NCBI RefSeq assembly: GCF_014694385.1
Contig: NZ_JAAOCA010000004.1
Location: 124,001 to 188,000, forward strand
Direction: 5' to 3'
From: Pseudomonas typographi
GTDB lineage: Bacteria; Pseudomonadota; Gammaproteobacteria; Pseudomonadales; Pseudomonadaceae
DNA: 64,000 bases
A program made the translations under genes and the position numbers. This document shows positions 8,621-20,456 of the stretch, in pieces. The notes beneath the pieces are model-generated. The model did not search any database. It was not told the DNA's origin and saw only the letters and a list, made by a program, of their open reading frames with translations. How positions within the stretch are numbered: the first letter of the stretch is position 1; each line of letters starts with the position of its first letter.

Positions 8621-9367
8621 ATGTACGAATCCTCGTTTTTCCTGCCGCTGGTGGCCCTGGCGTTCTTCGCCGCCGGCGGCGTCAAGGGCATCACCGGCAT
8701 GGGCCTACCGACTGTGGCCATGGGCCTGCTCGGCACCGCCATGCCACCCGCCGCCGCGGCAGCGATGCTGGTGCTTCCATCGTTGGCGACCAACGCCTGG
8801 CAGTTGTTCGCCGGGCCAGCCATGGCACGCCTGTGGCGGCGCTTATGGCCGATGCTGCTGGGCATCGTGGTCGGTACGGCCGGCGGCGCCGCATTGCTGG
8901 TGCGGGCCGCGCCGTCGTGGTCGGGGCTGGCACTGGGCCTGGCGCTGTTGGGGTATGCCGGCTATGCGCTGTGGGCGCCACCGCTGTCGCTGCCTTCGCG
9001 GCTGGAACCTTGGTTGTCACCGCTGGTTGGCCTCACCACCGGCGTGATCACCGGTGCCACCGGTGTGTTCGTGATGCCCGCCGTGCCCTATCTACAAGCC
9101 CTGCGCTTGGATAAAGACGAGCTGGTGCAGGCGCTCGGGTTGTCGTTTACCGTCTCCACGTTGGCGTTGGCCGCTGGGCTGCTCGCCCATGGCGCTTTGC
9201 GCGTGGAACAAGTGAGCCTCTCGGCGCTCGCCATCGCTCCCGCGCTGGCAGGGATGTGGCTGGGGCAACAGGTGCGAGCACGAATCAGCGCAAAACGCTT
9301 CCGGCAATGCTTTTTGCTGTTCCTGATGTTGTTGGGGCTGGAGCTGACGGTGCGGCCTTTTTTGTAG
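8621..9367 (+). CDS. TauE/SafE-family permease (sulfite/organosulfonate exporter family)
   Basis: 248 residues with about eight hydrophobic helices arranged as two repeats: repeat 1 holds GGVKGITGMGLPTVAMGLL and repeat 2 holds LTTGVITGATGVFVMPAVPYLQ, the paired GxTG(M/A) motifs of the family. Members export sulfite or sulfoacetate, or move other small anions. ATG 8621 (MYESSFFLP) is chosen; a GTG at 8588 would add 11 unconvincing residues. The gene is controlled presumably by the divergent LysR regulator. It lies near the sulfate-ester locus, but about 600 bp of non-coding DNA separates them, so a sulfur role is only suggested. Confidence 0.8.
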   Translation: MYESSFFLPLVALAFFAAGGVKGITGMGLPTVAMGLLGTAMPPAAAAAMLVLPSLATNAWQLFAGPAMARLWRRLWPMLLGIVVGTAGGAALLVRAAPSWSGLALGLALLGYAGYALWAPPLSLPSRLEPWLSPLVGLTTGVITGATGVFVMPAVPYLQALRLDKDELVQALGLSFTVSTLALAAGLLAHGALRVEQVSLSALAIAPALAGMWLGQQVRARISAKRFRQCFLLFLMLLGLELTVRPFL

Positions 9368-9940
9368 CCGTTTACTTTCTTATCGCGATCAACTTCTTCC
9401 TGTACCAAAGCGCAGGTGCCCGTTCGGCTGCCTGTGGCACGGCCAATCACTACTGTGCGGGGCGTATAACATTCAGGATTGAAGCCACGCCTAGCGGGCG
9501 GCGTCAATACAGGGAAACGAGGCCAATAGGCAAAGATAAATAATGAAGCCCATTAAATGAAAAAATGAACGGTAAGATATCCGCGTTGAAAACTTGAATA
9601 ATTTTTATAAAAAAACTGAATGGCCCACGCTGAAATTTCCAGCCTATACCTATGGCCCAGAGGGGCCTATGGGGATATCGAGGTACATCACCAGCAGAGG
9701 GCCCTATGCTTAAGGGAGAGGCTTTTACTTCACTCGTTCGCGGCATGACAGTTCCGTTAGGCGGCTTAACACCCTTCCTGGTGCGGTGTTTTGAAAGTTC
9801 GCACGAGCATTGACGCGTGAAGGTTGCTGTCGGGGCAAGGCGTCGTGACGTGCCATAGCAGGGCTATGGCGAGGCGCGGTAACGCAGGCCGCCAGCAAAA
9901 GGCACCGTCAAACGGGAACAGCCAACTTCTGAAACACCAC
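9368..9940. other. Intergenic region with an AT-rich stretch, no convincing gene
   Basis: The stretch lies between two convergent genes. An AT-rich patch (about 9535-9625) contrasts with the GC-rich surroundings, and an imperfect inverted region (CCATAGCAGGGCTATGG, 9851-9867) can form a small hairpin. Short open frames on both strands lack ribosome-binding sites and family likeness. I see no RNA gene or complete mobile element; degraded mobile DNA is possible. Confidence 0.4.
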
Positions 9941-11820
<1,880 letters not shown>

Positions 11821-12885
11821 ATGACTACGCTCTTCAAAAAAATGCTCGGTGCCCTGGCCGCTCCCGCCCTTTATGGCCTTTTGGCTGCCTCGACGGCGGT
11901 TCAGGCCACCGAAACGCCCAAGGAAATCCGTATAGCCGTGCCGGACCTGAGTGCAGGCGATCAACACAGCGGCGGGGGCGTGGTGGATGTACTGCGCAGC
12001 CAACAGATACTTGAAAAGGCATTCGCGGCGGACGGCATCCAGGTCCAGTGGCGCTTCTTCAAGGGCGCCGGGCCGGTGATCAACGAGGCGCTCGCCAACG
12101 ATCAGGTGGATTTCGCCTACCTGGGTGACCTGGCGGCGATTATTGGCAAAGCCAATGGCTTGAATACCCATCTGCTCAGCGCCACCGCGCGCAACATCCG
12201 GCTGTATCTTGGCGTGCTGCCGGGCTCGGGGATCAAGACACTGGCCGACCTCAAGGGCAAGCGTGTGGCGATTTTCCGGGGTACCGCCAGCCAGTTGTCG
12301 TTCGACACCGCGCTGGCCAGCCAGGGCCTGCAGGAGCGCGATCTGCAAGTGATCAACCTGGATGGCAACGCCGCCAATGCGGCGCTGGCGGCCCGGCAGA
12401 TCGATGCCACCTGGGGCGCGACCAACTTAATAGCCTTGCAGCAGCGCGGCCTGGCCGAATTGCCGCTTAATACCGACGACCTACAGGGTGCCGGCAGCAT
12501 ACAGGCCGTACTGGTCGGCAGCGATGCGTTCGTCAACCAGCACCCGGACTTGGTGGCGCGCTTCGTCAAGGCGCAGCAAAGCGCGGTACAGTGGCTACGC
12601 AATGGCGAAAACAAGCAAGCCTATGTCAACCTGGTCTCCGGCTTGGCCAATTATCCGCAAGTGCTGCTGCAGACCGATCTGCAAGACGCTGACTTCAACC
12701 AGATCTTCGACCCCCGCCTGGACCCGGCTTTCCTCGCGCGCCTGCAAGCAGGTGTCGACTTGGCCGCCCAGCAGCGCCTGATCCGCCAGGGGTTTGCGGT
12801 GAGTGAGTGGGTCGATGGCAAGTATCTCGAGGCCGCCTTGCAGCAGGGCCAGGCGGCCGTTGCCAGCCGGGAGGCGGCTCGCTAG
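11821..12885 (+). CDS. atsR: Sulfate-ester-type ABC substrate-binding protein, AtsR-like
   Basis: 354 residues with a Sec signal peptide (about 1-30, cleavage near AVQA-TETP). The mature protein is a SsuA/TauA/AtsR-type binding protein: IRIAVPDLSAGDQHSGGG, FKGAGPVINEALANDQVDFAYLGD and KGKRVAIFRGTASQLSF. It resembles AtsR, which feeds sulfate esters to the AtsBC importer. Remarkably, the mature part contains no Cys and no Met, a sign of expression under sulfur starvation. ATG 11821 follows CAGGAG at 8 bases. No atsB or atsC follows; the next gene (sftR) is convergent, so this is an orphan and must use another SsuBC/TauBC-like core or be inactive in transport. Confidence 0.82.
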   Translation: MTTLFKKMLGALAAPALYGLLAASTAVQATETPKEIRIAVPDLSAGDQHSGGGVVDVLRSQQILEKAFAADGIQVQWRFFKGAGPVINEALANDQVDFAYLGDLAAIIGKANGLNTHLLSATARNIRLYLGVLPGSGIKTLADLKGKRVAIFRGTASQLSFDTALASQGLQERDLQVINLDGNAANAALAARQIDATWGATNLIALQQRGLAELPLNTDDLQGAGSIQAVLVGSDAFVNQHPDLVARFVKAQQSAVQWLRNGENKQAYVNLVSGLANYPQVLLQTDLQDADFNQIFDPRLDPAFLARLQAGVDLAAQQRLIRQGFAVSEWVDGKYLEAALQQGQAAVASREAAR

Positions 12886-12919
12886 CACCTCGATTCGCGG
12901 TTGCGTCGCAAGGGGCCGC

Positions 12920-13843
12920 TCAGGCCGCCACCGCGCTGGCCAGCCTGTGATCCTGCTCTACCAACAGGTCGATCATCGCCCGTGCCGCCGGTGACAGGCG
13001 GTAGCCGGTGCGGGTCACCAAGCCGCATTGGGCGGTAAGGCTCTCCAGGTTTTTCGGCAGGTTGCGCAGATGCAACTGCACCACTTTGCGTTCTGTCAGG
13101 CTCTCCTGCAGCGCTTCATAGGTACCGATACCGATCGCATTGGTGTTATGCACGATGCGTTTGAGCACAGAGAAATGCTCGCATTCCACGTGCAGGTCGA
13201 AATTTTCCTTCCCGCTCAGGTTTGCCAGCACCTTGCGCGCGCCCATGGGAATACGCCCGGCGGCAAGCGGATAGTCGAACAAATCGTTGGTCGACAGGCT
13301 CTCCTTGGCCAGCAGTGGATGCCCCGGGCGGCAGAAGAACAGCCCACGGCGACGGGTGAGCGGCTGGGTCTGGAAACTGGGGTCGGCTTCGAAATGGCGG
13401 GTGTCGGCAATGAAAAATTCTATCTCGTCACGCACCAAGCTGCGGCTGAGGTTTTCCCAGTTGTTCACTTCGAAGCGGGTGTGAATGCGTGGATGGCGCT
13501 CGATGAAACAGGCCATCGCGTCCGGTACTAGCTTTGCCGCCAGTGCGGGGCCGCAGCCGAAGCGCAGCTCGCCGGCGTCCAGCTTGGTCATTTGGTTGAT
13601 TTCATGGGTCAGGTTGTTCGCACCGCGCACCAACGCAAGGGCGTGCTGCATCACCACGTGGCCTTCGGGCGTGGGGCGTAGGTCCTTGGCGCCACGGTCG
13701 ACCAGTTGGCAGCCGAATTCCTGCTCCAACCCCTGGATGCTGCGGCTGAAGGCAGGCTGGGTGATGCCGATGGCGTCGGCGGCGCGGACGAAACTGCGGT
13801 GTTCGACCAGTGCGAGAAAATAGCGGAGTTGGCGCAGATCCAT
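12920..13843 (-). CDS. sftR: LysR-type regulator of sulfate-ester metabolism, SftR-like
   Basis: 307 residues: winged HTH at about 1-60 (DLRQLRYFLALVEHRSFVRAADAIGITQPAFSRSIQGLE) and effector-binding domain at about 90-290. In P. putida S-313 the LysR protein SftR controls the ats/sft genes and is encoded next to sftP; this gene has the same position, divergent from the TonB-receptor gene and convergent with the atsR-like gene. The name rests on this context plus general LysR similarity, not on a sequence match I could compute. The effector in that system is thought to be a sulfur signal or ester; nothing here adds to that. Confidence 0.78.
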   Translation of the reverse strand: MDLRQLRYFLALVEHRSFVRAADAIGITQPAFSRSIQGLEQEFGCQLVDRGAKDLRPTPEGHVVMQHALALVRGANNLTHEINQMTKLDAGELRFGCGPALAAKLVPDAMACFIERHPRIHTRFEVNNWENLSRSLVRDEIEFFIADTRHFEADPSFQTQPLTRRRGLFFCRPGHPLLAKESLSTNDLFDYPLAAGRIPMGARKVLANLSGKENFDLHVECEHFSVLKRIVHNTNAIGIGTYEALQESLTERKVVQLHLRNLPKNLESLTAQCGLVTRTGYRLSPAARAMIDLLVEQDHRLASAVAA

Positions 13844-13999
13844 GGGTGCATTCCTGGCATGAGAAATATAAGGCGAAGGTATTTGCCCCGTCTCAGCAGC
13901 TGGTTTTAAATGCAGTCTCTTATTCCGTCAATCAAAGTTAATTAATAAATTTAGACCATAAAAGAATATAAAACAGCCATTGCGCTCAGGGAGAAGACC

Positions 14000-14074
14000 A
14001 TGCTCCGCCTACCGCCGCCCCCTCAGGTTATCCGGCCGAACGGCCCTACACGATTGCCGTTGGCACTTCGCTAG
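14000..14074 (+). CDS. Possible 24-residue leader peptide upstream of sftP
   Basis: ATG 14000 is preceded by AGGGAGAA at 5 bases, one of the best ribosome-binding sites in the neighbourhood. The frame runs 24 codons to TAG at 14072-14074, encoding MLRLPPPPQVIRPNGPTRLP followed by LALR. It contains a run of four prolines, which can slow ribosomes, and no sulfur residue after Met1. It lies 118 bp before sftP in a 349-bp divergent region, so it could be a regulatory leader peptide or a chance frame. No family is recognised. Confidence 0.35.
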   Translation: MLRLPPPPQVIRPNGPTRLPLALR

Positions 14075-14192
14075 ACAGCAAGGGTGAGGCGCTGGCCCGC
14101 GCCGACTCACTTCGATGTTTTTTCCGCACATCACGCCCGCGTGATGCGGCCCGTCATTGCCCGAAAACCGAGTTTGAACAAGGAAGCGCTTC

Positions 14193-16577
14193 ATGAGTAC
14201 GCAACGGCACAACCCTCGGCCCCGCACCGCCCATCCGCGGCTATCGCGGCGCCTGGCCACCCCCGAATACGCTCTGGCGCTGCTTTTGGCGCTCGCCGTA
14301 GGCCCGGTCGCTGATGCAGCGGCCGAGGAGACCGCCGCGGGTGCGGTGGTCGCGGGCGAAGATGACGTCGCGCTGGACAAAGTCACCGTCACCGCGCGCC
14401 GCCGCGAGGAAAACGCCCAAGACGTCCCGACCCCGATCACCACCCTGAACGCGGCGACGCTGGAAACGCAGAAGATTTCCCGTGTACAAGACCTGCAGCA
14501 GATGCTGCCGAGCGTCAACGTCGCGTATATCCATGCTCGCCAATCCAGCGTGGCGGTAAGGGGCATCGGTAACAACCCGGCCAGCGACGGCCTGGAGGGC
14601 AGCGCTGGGGTGTATCTCGACAACGTTTACCTGGGCCGCCCTGGCATGGCGGTGTTCGACCTCCTCGACATCGAGCAGCTCGAACTGCTCCGTGGCCCCC
14701 AGGGCACGCTGTTCGGCAAGAACACCACCGCTGGGGTGCTCAACATTAGTACGCGCAAGGCCAGCTTCACGCCGGAACGCTCGGTAGAAGTCTCTGGCGG
14801 CGAGCGCGGCTATTTCCAGGGTAGGGGTAGCGTTTCCGGCGGCCTGACCGAAACCCTGGCCGGGCGGCTCTCTGCCTACCGCACACGCGACGATGGCTAT
14901 ATCAAAAATACCTACAACGGCCACGAGCTCAACGGCGGCGAGCGCGAGGGCGTGCGCGGCGAATTGCTGTTCAAGCCCAGCGACGACTTCAGCCTGCGCT
15001 GGATCAACGACTACAACGAGGAAGACTCCAGCAATGGCACTATGGTGGTCTACGGGGCACCGGCCATCTACTGGCAGCGAGCGGCCCTGGTCGGCGCCTC
15101 GCCGCACCGTGACCCGGACGACAAAAAGGTCAACCTTGACAGCCGGCAGAGTGTCAGCGTGCACCAGGGCGGCAGTTCCGTGGAGGCCAACTGGAAGCTC
15201 GGTGGCGGGTTCAATCTCACCTCGATAAGTGCCTACCGCTACTGGCACTTCACCCCCGCCAACGACGACACGCTGAATGTCTCGGCCATAGTCAATACCG
15301 GGGTGGAAGTGCATGATCGGCAGTTTTCCCAGGAATTCCGCCTGGCTTCGCCCACCGGCGGTGCCCTCGACTACGTAGTCGGCGCGTACCTGTTCCGGCA
15401 AGACTTGGGCAACAAGACCTTCACCGACTACGGGCCGCTGGCCGACTCGTTGTTCCTCCCGGCGCCGGCCAGCAGCCTGGGCGCCTTGGGCAACGTTCGC
15501 AGCAAGGCCAACGGCAAGGTGGTCACCGACAGCTATGCGCTGTTCGGCCAGGCGACCTGGCACATCACCGACCGCCTCGACTTCACCGCCGGCCTGCGCG
15601 GCACCTACGAAGAGAAGCAAGCCCAGATCGAGCGCTTCGCACCGGTCGGTGGCGCCGCATTGTCCGGGGCGGGGTTGGCGTTGCGCACTGCGCAGGTGGG
15701 CGCTTATGACTCGGGCGATTTGAGCCTGCACAATGCCGCACCCTCCGGCCTGCTCAGCCTGAGTTACCGCTTCGACGAGCACCTGCTCGGTTATGCCAGC
15801 CTTTCCCACGGCGAGAAGTCCGGCGGGGTCAACCTGGCGGTCGGCAGCGCGCCGAGCGCGGGCGCCGACTCGCTGCTGGTCGGCCCGGAGCGTGCCAACG
15901 ATGCCGAACTTGGCTTCAAGAGCACGCTGTTCAACAACCGCCTGCAGTTCAACGCGAACCTGTTCTGGACCGGCGTGCATGGCTACCAAGCCACTACCCT
16001 TTATCAGGCACCAGGCTCAACGCAACTGGTGCAGGTGCTGGCCAACGCCGGCAGCGTACGCTCTCGCGGCGTCGAATTCGAAGCCACGGCGAGGCCTTTG
16101 CGCGGCTTGACCCTCAGCGCCAACGGCTCCTACAACGACGTCACTTACCTGTCGTTCAAGGACGCGCCCTGCCCGAGCGAAATCAGCACCGTCGCTGGCG
16201 CGCCGGCCTCTTGCGACCTCACCGGCGAACGCGTGGTCGGCGCATCGAAATGGATCGGCAACCTCTATGGCGAATACGCCTGGCGCCTGGGTCAGGGCCT
16301 TGAGCCCTACGTCGACGCCAGCTATTCGTACCGTTCCGAGGCCGAAGGTACGCTGGACAATTCCAAGCTTTCGCAGATCGACGGCTACGGCCTGGTCAAC
16401 TTGGCCGCCGGCATACGCACCGACTTCGGCGACGGCCAACTCGACGCCTCTGTCTGGGTGAGGAACGCCACCAACACCGATTACTACCTCAGTGCCTTCG
16501 CCACCCTCAACGGTGCGTACACCGCCTCGGTAGGGCAGCCGCGCACTGCGGGGGTTTCCCTGCGCTACGACTTCTGA
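14193..16577 (+). CDS. sftP: TonB-dependent outer-membrane receptor of the sulfate-ester locus, SftP-like
   Basis: 794 residues: a long charged N-terminus and signal segment (about 24-45), TonB box near LDKVTVTARR (about 65-74), plug domain (about 80-200; RVQDLQQMLPSVNV, AVRGIGNN, LLRGPQGTLFGKNTTAG) and a 22-strand-type barrel ending in aromatic Phe (SLRYDF). It belongs to the FecA-like receptors without a sigma-interacting extension. In P. putida S-313 SftP is thought to bring sulfate esters across the outer membrane. Beyond Met1 only three Met and two Cys occur in the whole protein. It is followed 43 bp later by atsK and is probably the first gene of an sftP-atsK-dioxygenase operon. Confidence 0.85.
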   Translation: MSTQRHNPRPRTAHPRLSRRLATPEYALALLLALAVGPVADAAAEETAAGAVVAGEDDVALDKVTVTARRREENAQDVPTPITTLNAATLETQKISRVQDLQQMLPSVNVAYIHARQSSVAVRGIGNNPASDGLEGSAGVYLDNVYLGRPGMAVFDLLDIEQLELLRGPQGTLFGKNTTAGVLNISTRKASFTPERSVEVSGGERGYFQGRGSVSGGLTETLAGRLSAYRTRDDGYIKNTYNGHELNGGEREGVRGELLFKPSDDFSLRWINDYNEEDSSNGTMVVYGAPAIYWQRAALVGASPHRDPDDKKVNLDSRQSVSVHQGGSSVEANWKLGGGFNLTSISAYRYWHFTPANDDTLNVSAIVNTGVEVHDRQFSQEFRLASPTGGALDYVVGAYLFRQDLGNKTFTDYGPLADSLFLPAPASSLGALGNVRSKANGKVVTDSYALFGQATWHITDRLDFTAGLRGTYEEKQAQIERFAPVGGAALSGAGLALRTAQVGAYDSGDLSLHNAAPSGLLSLSYRFDEHLLGYASLSHGEKSGGVNLAVGSAPSAGADSLLVGPERANDAELGFKSTLFNNRLQFNANLFWTGVHGYQATTLYQAPGSTQLVQVLANAGSVRSRGVEFEATARPLRGLTLSANGSYNDVTYLSFKDAPCPSEISTVAGAPASCDLTGERVVGASKWIGNLYGEYAWRLGQGLEPYVDASYSYRSEAEGTLDNSKLSQIDGYGLVNLAAGIRTDFGDGQLDASVWVRNATNTDYYLSAFATLNGAYTASVGQPRTAGVSLRYDF

Positions 16578-16620
16578 CGTGACGCCACATCGCTTTCCAT
16601 CGCTGCAAGAGGAGCTACCC

Positions 16621-17523
16621 ATGAGCAATGCCACACTCGCCTACCGTAAAACGCCCCACGCACTGGATATCCACCCGGTGGCGGGTCGCATCGGCGCGGA
16701 AATCCGCGGCGTGCAACTGGGCGCCGAACTGAACACCGAAACCGCCGACGCCATCGAGGCGGCCCTGGTCCGCCACAAGGTGATCTTCTTCCGTGACCAA
16801 GATTTAGACGATGCCGGGCAAGAAGCCTTTGCCAAGCGGCTCGGCACACCGGTCGCGCACCCCACGGTGCCGGTCCGCGAGGGCACCGACTACGTGCTTG
16901 AGCTCGACGGCGCGGATGGCCGCAGGGCCAACGCCTGGCACACCGACGTAACCTTCGTCGAGGCCTACCCGAAGGCGTCCATTCTGCGCTCGGTGGTCGC
17001 CGCCGGGGCGGGTGGCGACACCGTCTGGGCAAACACCGCAACGGCCTATGGCGACCTGCCCGAACCGTTGCGCGAACTGGCCGACCGGCTCTGGGCCGTG
17101 CACAGTAACGAACATGACTACGCCGGGTTGAAGCCCAACGCCGACCCGGCCCGGCTGGAGGAATACCGCAAAGTGTTTGCCTCGTCTGTGTATGAGACCG
17201 AGCACCCGCTGGTGCGCGTGCACCCGGTCAGCGGCGAACGCACCTTGCTGCTGGGGCACTTCGTCAAGCGCATCAAGGGCCTGCCGTCGGCCGACTCACA
17301 ACGCCTGGTCGAAGTCTTTCAAAGCTATGTCACCCGCCCGGAAAACACCGTGCGCTGGCGTTGGCGCGTTGGCGACGTGGCGATCTGGGACAACCGCGCC
17401 ACCCAGCATTACGCCATCGACGACTACGGCGACCAAGCCCGCGTGGTGCGCCGGGTCACCCTGGCCGGTGACGTGCCGGTCAGCATCGGCGGCGAACGCA
17501 GCCGCACTCTTCGCCAGCACTGA
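16621..17523 (+). CDS. atsK: Alkylsulfatase, Fe(II)/2-oxoglutarate-dependent dioxygenase
   Basis: 300 residues of the TauD/TfdA family, closely resembling AtsK of P. putida S-313. AtsK hydroxylates alkyl sulfate esters at C1 so that they break down to aldehyde and sulfate, with 2-oxoglutarate decarboxylated to succinate. The facial triad is visible: His107 and Asp109 (WHTDVTF) and His263 (WDNRATQHYA); Arg274 and Arg278 would bind the 2-oxoglutarate carboxylates. The start at 16621 has AGAGGAG seven bases upstream; an in-frame ATG at 16579 lacks one. Apart from Met1 the protein has no Met and no Cys. Confidence 0.93.
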   Translation: MSNATLAYRKTPHALDIHPVAGRIGAEIRGVQLGAELNTETADAIEAALVRHKVIFFRDQDLDDAGQEAFAKRLGTPVAHPTVPVREGTDYVLELDGADGRRANAWHTDVTFVEAYPKASILRSVVAAGAGGDTVWANTATAYGDLPEPLRELADRLWAVHSNEHDYAGLKPNADPARLEEYRKVFASSVYETEHPLVRVHPVSGERTLLLGHFVKRIKGLPSADSQRLVEVFQSYVTRPENTVRWRWRVGDVAIWDNRATQHYAIDDYGDQARVVRRVTLAGDVPVSIGGERSRTLRQH

Positions 17524-17564
17524 CCGCGCGCCCCTCCCATTAAGGAAAGGCCCAGGAGATAACC

Positions 17565-18461
17565 ATGAGCACCACAAGCACTGCACGGCCCGGTGCGGGC
17601 CACGACGATACCTTCAAGGTCGTACCGCTGGCCGCCCCATTGGGCGCGCAAGTATACGGCCTCGACGGCCGCAAAGACCCGGCGCCGAACCAGGTACTCG
17701 CACTTAAGCAGGCCTTGCGAGACCACCACATCCTGGTCTTTCACGACCAGCGCCTCGATGACGCGCAGTTCCTGCGCTTTACCACCTGGTTCGGCTCGGT
17801 GTTCCAGCCGCACCCGGATTTCCCCGTATTGTCATCGGGGGCCAACGGCAAAGCGCCAGACATCGTCAAGGTGGCCAACACCGAGGACGGTGAGCTGGGC
17901 AACTTCGCCCTGCCGGGGCATGTCGATCATCAATGGACGCCGACGCCGTCGTCGGGCTCGCTGCTCTATGCGCTGGAGGTACCCGAACAAGGCGGGGAAA
18001 CCACCTGGACCAACCTGGCGCTGGCCTACGACGCCCTCGATGGCGATACCCGGCGGGAAATCGACGGCCTCAAATTGATCAACTACAACCCCTTCGTGCG
18101 CCTCAAACAAGGTGGCTACAGCGGCACCTTCGTCACCTACCGCACACCAGACATCGAGGCGATCCAGGGCACCGAGCATCCGCTGGTGCGCACGCATCCG
18201 GAAAGCGGCAGGCGCCTGCTGTACCTGAGTGTACACACCGAGGTGGAGATCCCCGGATACCCGCCGGAGCGCGGCAAGGCGCTGATTGCGCGGCTGCGCG
18301 AACATCTGCAGAACCGGCGGTTTTCCTACACGCACAGGTGGCAAGTCGGCGATATCGTGTACTGGGACAACCAGGCCACCCTGCACGCGCGCAATGCCTT
18401 CCCTGCCGAACAGAAACGGCGCCTGAAGCGCATCAGCCTGGCGGGTAGCCGGCCGTTCTGA
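17565..18461 (+). CDS. Second TauD/TfdA-family dioxygenase of the sulfate-ester operon
   Basis: 298 residues. The HxD motif is present as His119-Val-Asp121 (GHVDHQWTP), aligned by the downstream SGSLLYALE segment; the distal His is His274 (WDNQATLHAR) and the 2-oxoglutarate Arg lies in RRLKRI (286-289). It is clearly a paralogue of, not identical to, AtsK (16621), so it probably attacks a different organosulfur substrate. It has only Met1 and no Cys, like AtsK, supporting expression under sulfur limitation. It starts 41 bp after atsK with AAGGA and AGGAG sequences upstream, so it is probably in the same operon. Substrate is unknown. Confidence 0.85.
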   Translation: MSTTSTARPGAGHDDTFKVVPLAAPLGAQVYGLDGRKDPAPNQVLALKQALRDHHILVFHDQRLDDAQFLRFTTWFGSVFQPHPDFPVLSSGANGKAPDIVKVANTEDGELGNFALPGHVDHQWTPTPSSGSLLYALEVPEQGGETTWTNLALAYDALDGDTRREIDGLKLINYNPFVRLKQGGYSGTFVTYRTPDIEAIQGTEHPLVRTHPESGRRLLYLSVHTEVEIPGYPPERGKALIARLREHLQNRRFSYTHRWQVGDIVYWDNQATLHARNAFPAEQKRRLKRISLAGSRPF

Positions 18462-18503
18462 GCCGTTGGTCCCTGATGGCGCAGTCGCTCGCGCTTTAAG
18501 CGC

Positions 18504-19082
18504 TCAGTGGGCTGCCACAATACCTTTCAGCTTGGCCGTATGCGCCGCGAGCGCATCCATCAGCTCGGGAGAAAGGCAGTCGTAGGGCTCCAGGCCGATC
18601 TCGCGGATCCGCCCACGGATGCCGGCCATTTCAGCGACCGGGGTGCCGGTTTCAATAATGGAGGAAACGAACGCCGCGAAGCCCGGTGCGGCCCAGCCTG
18701 TTTGCGGTGACAGTTCGGTATGGACGAAATCCAGGCCATAGAAAGCGTGATCCTTGTTTTCGATACGCCCATACAGGTGGGCATGGCAGCCTTTGCACGC
18801 GTGCCGCTGAATCGTAGCGCTCGGGTCTACGACCTCAAGCTTATCTGCATTGGCCGTGACGCTGACCTTGTCGCGAGGGACTACGGCAATCACCGCGAAC
18901 TTGGCACCGGCCGGCTTCCAGCACTTGCTACAGCCACACGCATGGTTGTGCAGGGTTTGCGCCGCCACCTTGACCTCGACTTTGTCGGTAGGGCACAGGC
19001 ATTGAAGGGTGCCACCGGCAAAAGCGGGGGCAGCGGGTTTAATGCCATTATCAAGCGCAGGATGGAGTTTTACGTGGCTCAT
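18504..19082 (-). CDS. gfa: S-(hydroxymethyl)glutathione synthase (Gfa)
   Basis: 192 residues of the glutathione-dependent formaldehyde-activating family. The zinc ligands are seen as CLC (about 29-31), CGCSKC (about 49-54) and CKGC (about 96-99). Gfa binds glutathione and promotes formation of S-hydroxymethylglutathione from formaldehyde, although whether it is a true catalyst is debated. It is the second gene of the frmA-gfa operon (68-bp gap), under the divergent FrmR repressor. The length and the C-terminal [12 protein letters not shown] segment match the family. Confidence 0.93.
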   Translation of the reverse strand: MSHVKLHPALDNGIKPAAPAFAGGTLQCLCPTDKVEVKVAAQTLHNHACGCSKCWKPAGAKFAVIAVVPRDKVSVTANADKLEVVDPSATIQRHACKGCHAHLYGRIENKDHAFYGLDFVHTELSPQTGWAAPGFAAFVSSIIETGTPVAEMAGIRGRIREIGLEPYDCLSPELMDALAAHTAKLKGIVAAH

Positions 19083-19150
19083 GTTGTATCTCCAAGTCTA
19101 TTCACAGGGGATTTAGCTGATCACCGGAGCGTGCGCCCCGGGTTGCTGGC

Positions 19151-20284
<1,134 letters not shown>

Positions 20285-20285
20285 T

Positions 20286-20323
20286 TACTGGGGGGTAGTA
20301 TATACAGATACTCAGGGGGAGTA
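20286..20323. promoter_or_regulatory. Two FrmR-type operators upstream of frmA
   Basis: TACTGGGGGGTAGTA (20286-20300) and TACTCAGGGGGAGTA (20309-20323) are both G-tracts flanked by short inverted TACT/AGTA arms, the architecture bound by RcnR/CsoR/FrmR-fold repressors. They lie 26-63 bp before the frmA start. A reverse-oriented relative, TATACTCCCCCGC (20408-20420), lies before frmR and suggests autoregulation. Confidence 0.6.
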
Positions 20324-20456
20324 CATGACCACTCGTACGATTCAACAGTCGCCATTCCCGCCGGGCCCGGGCGGACTACATGAGGCGCATTCCTTCGGGT
20401 TGCCAGATATACTCCCCCGCTGAATCGACCAGCAGTACCGACGTCAGGAGCACCAG

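Noticed and set aside
14241..15989. A 582-codon open frame opposite sftP
   Set aside because: Antisense shadow of the TonB-dependent receptor gene; low-complexity and unlike any family.
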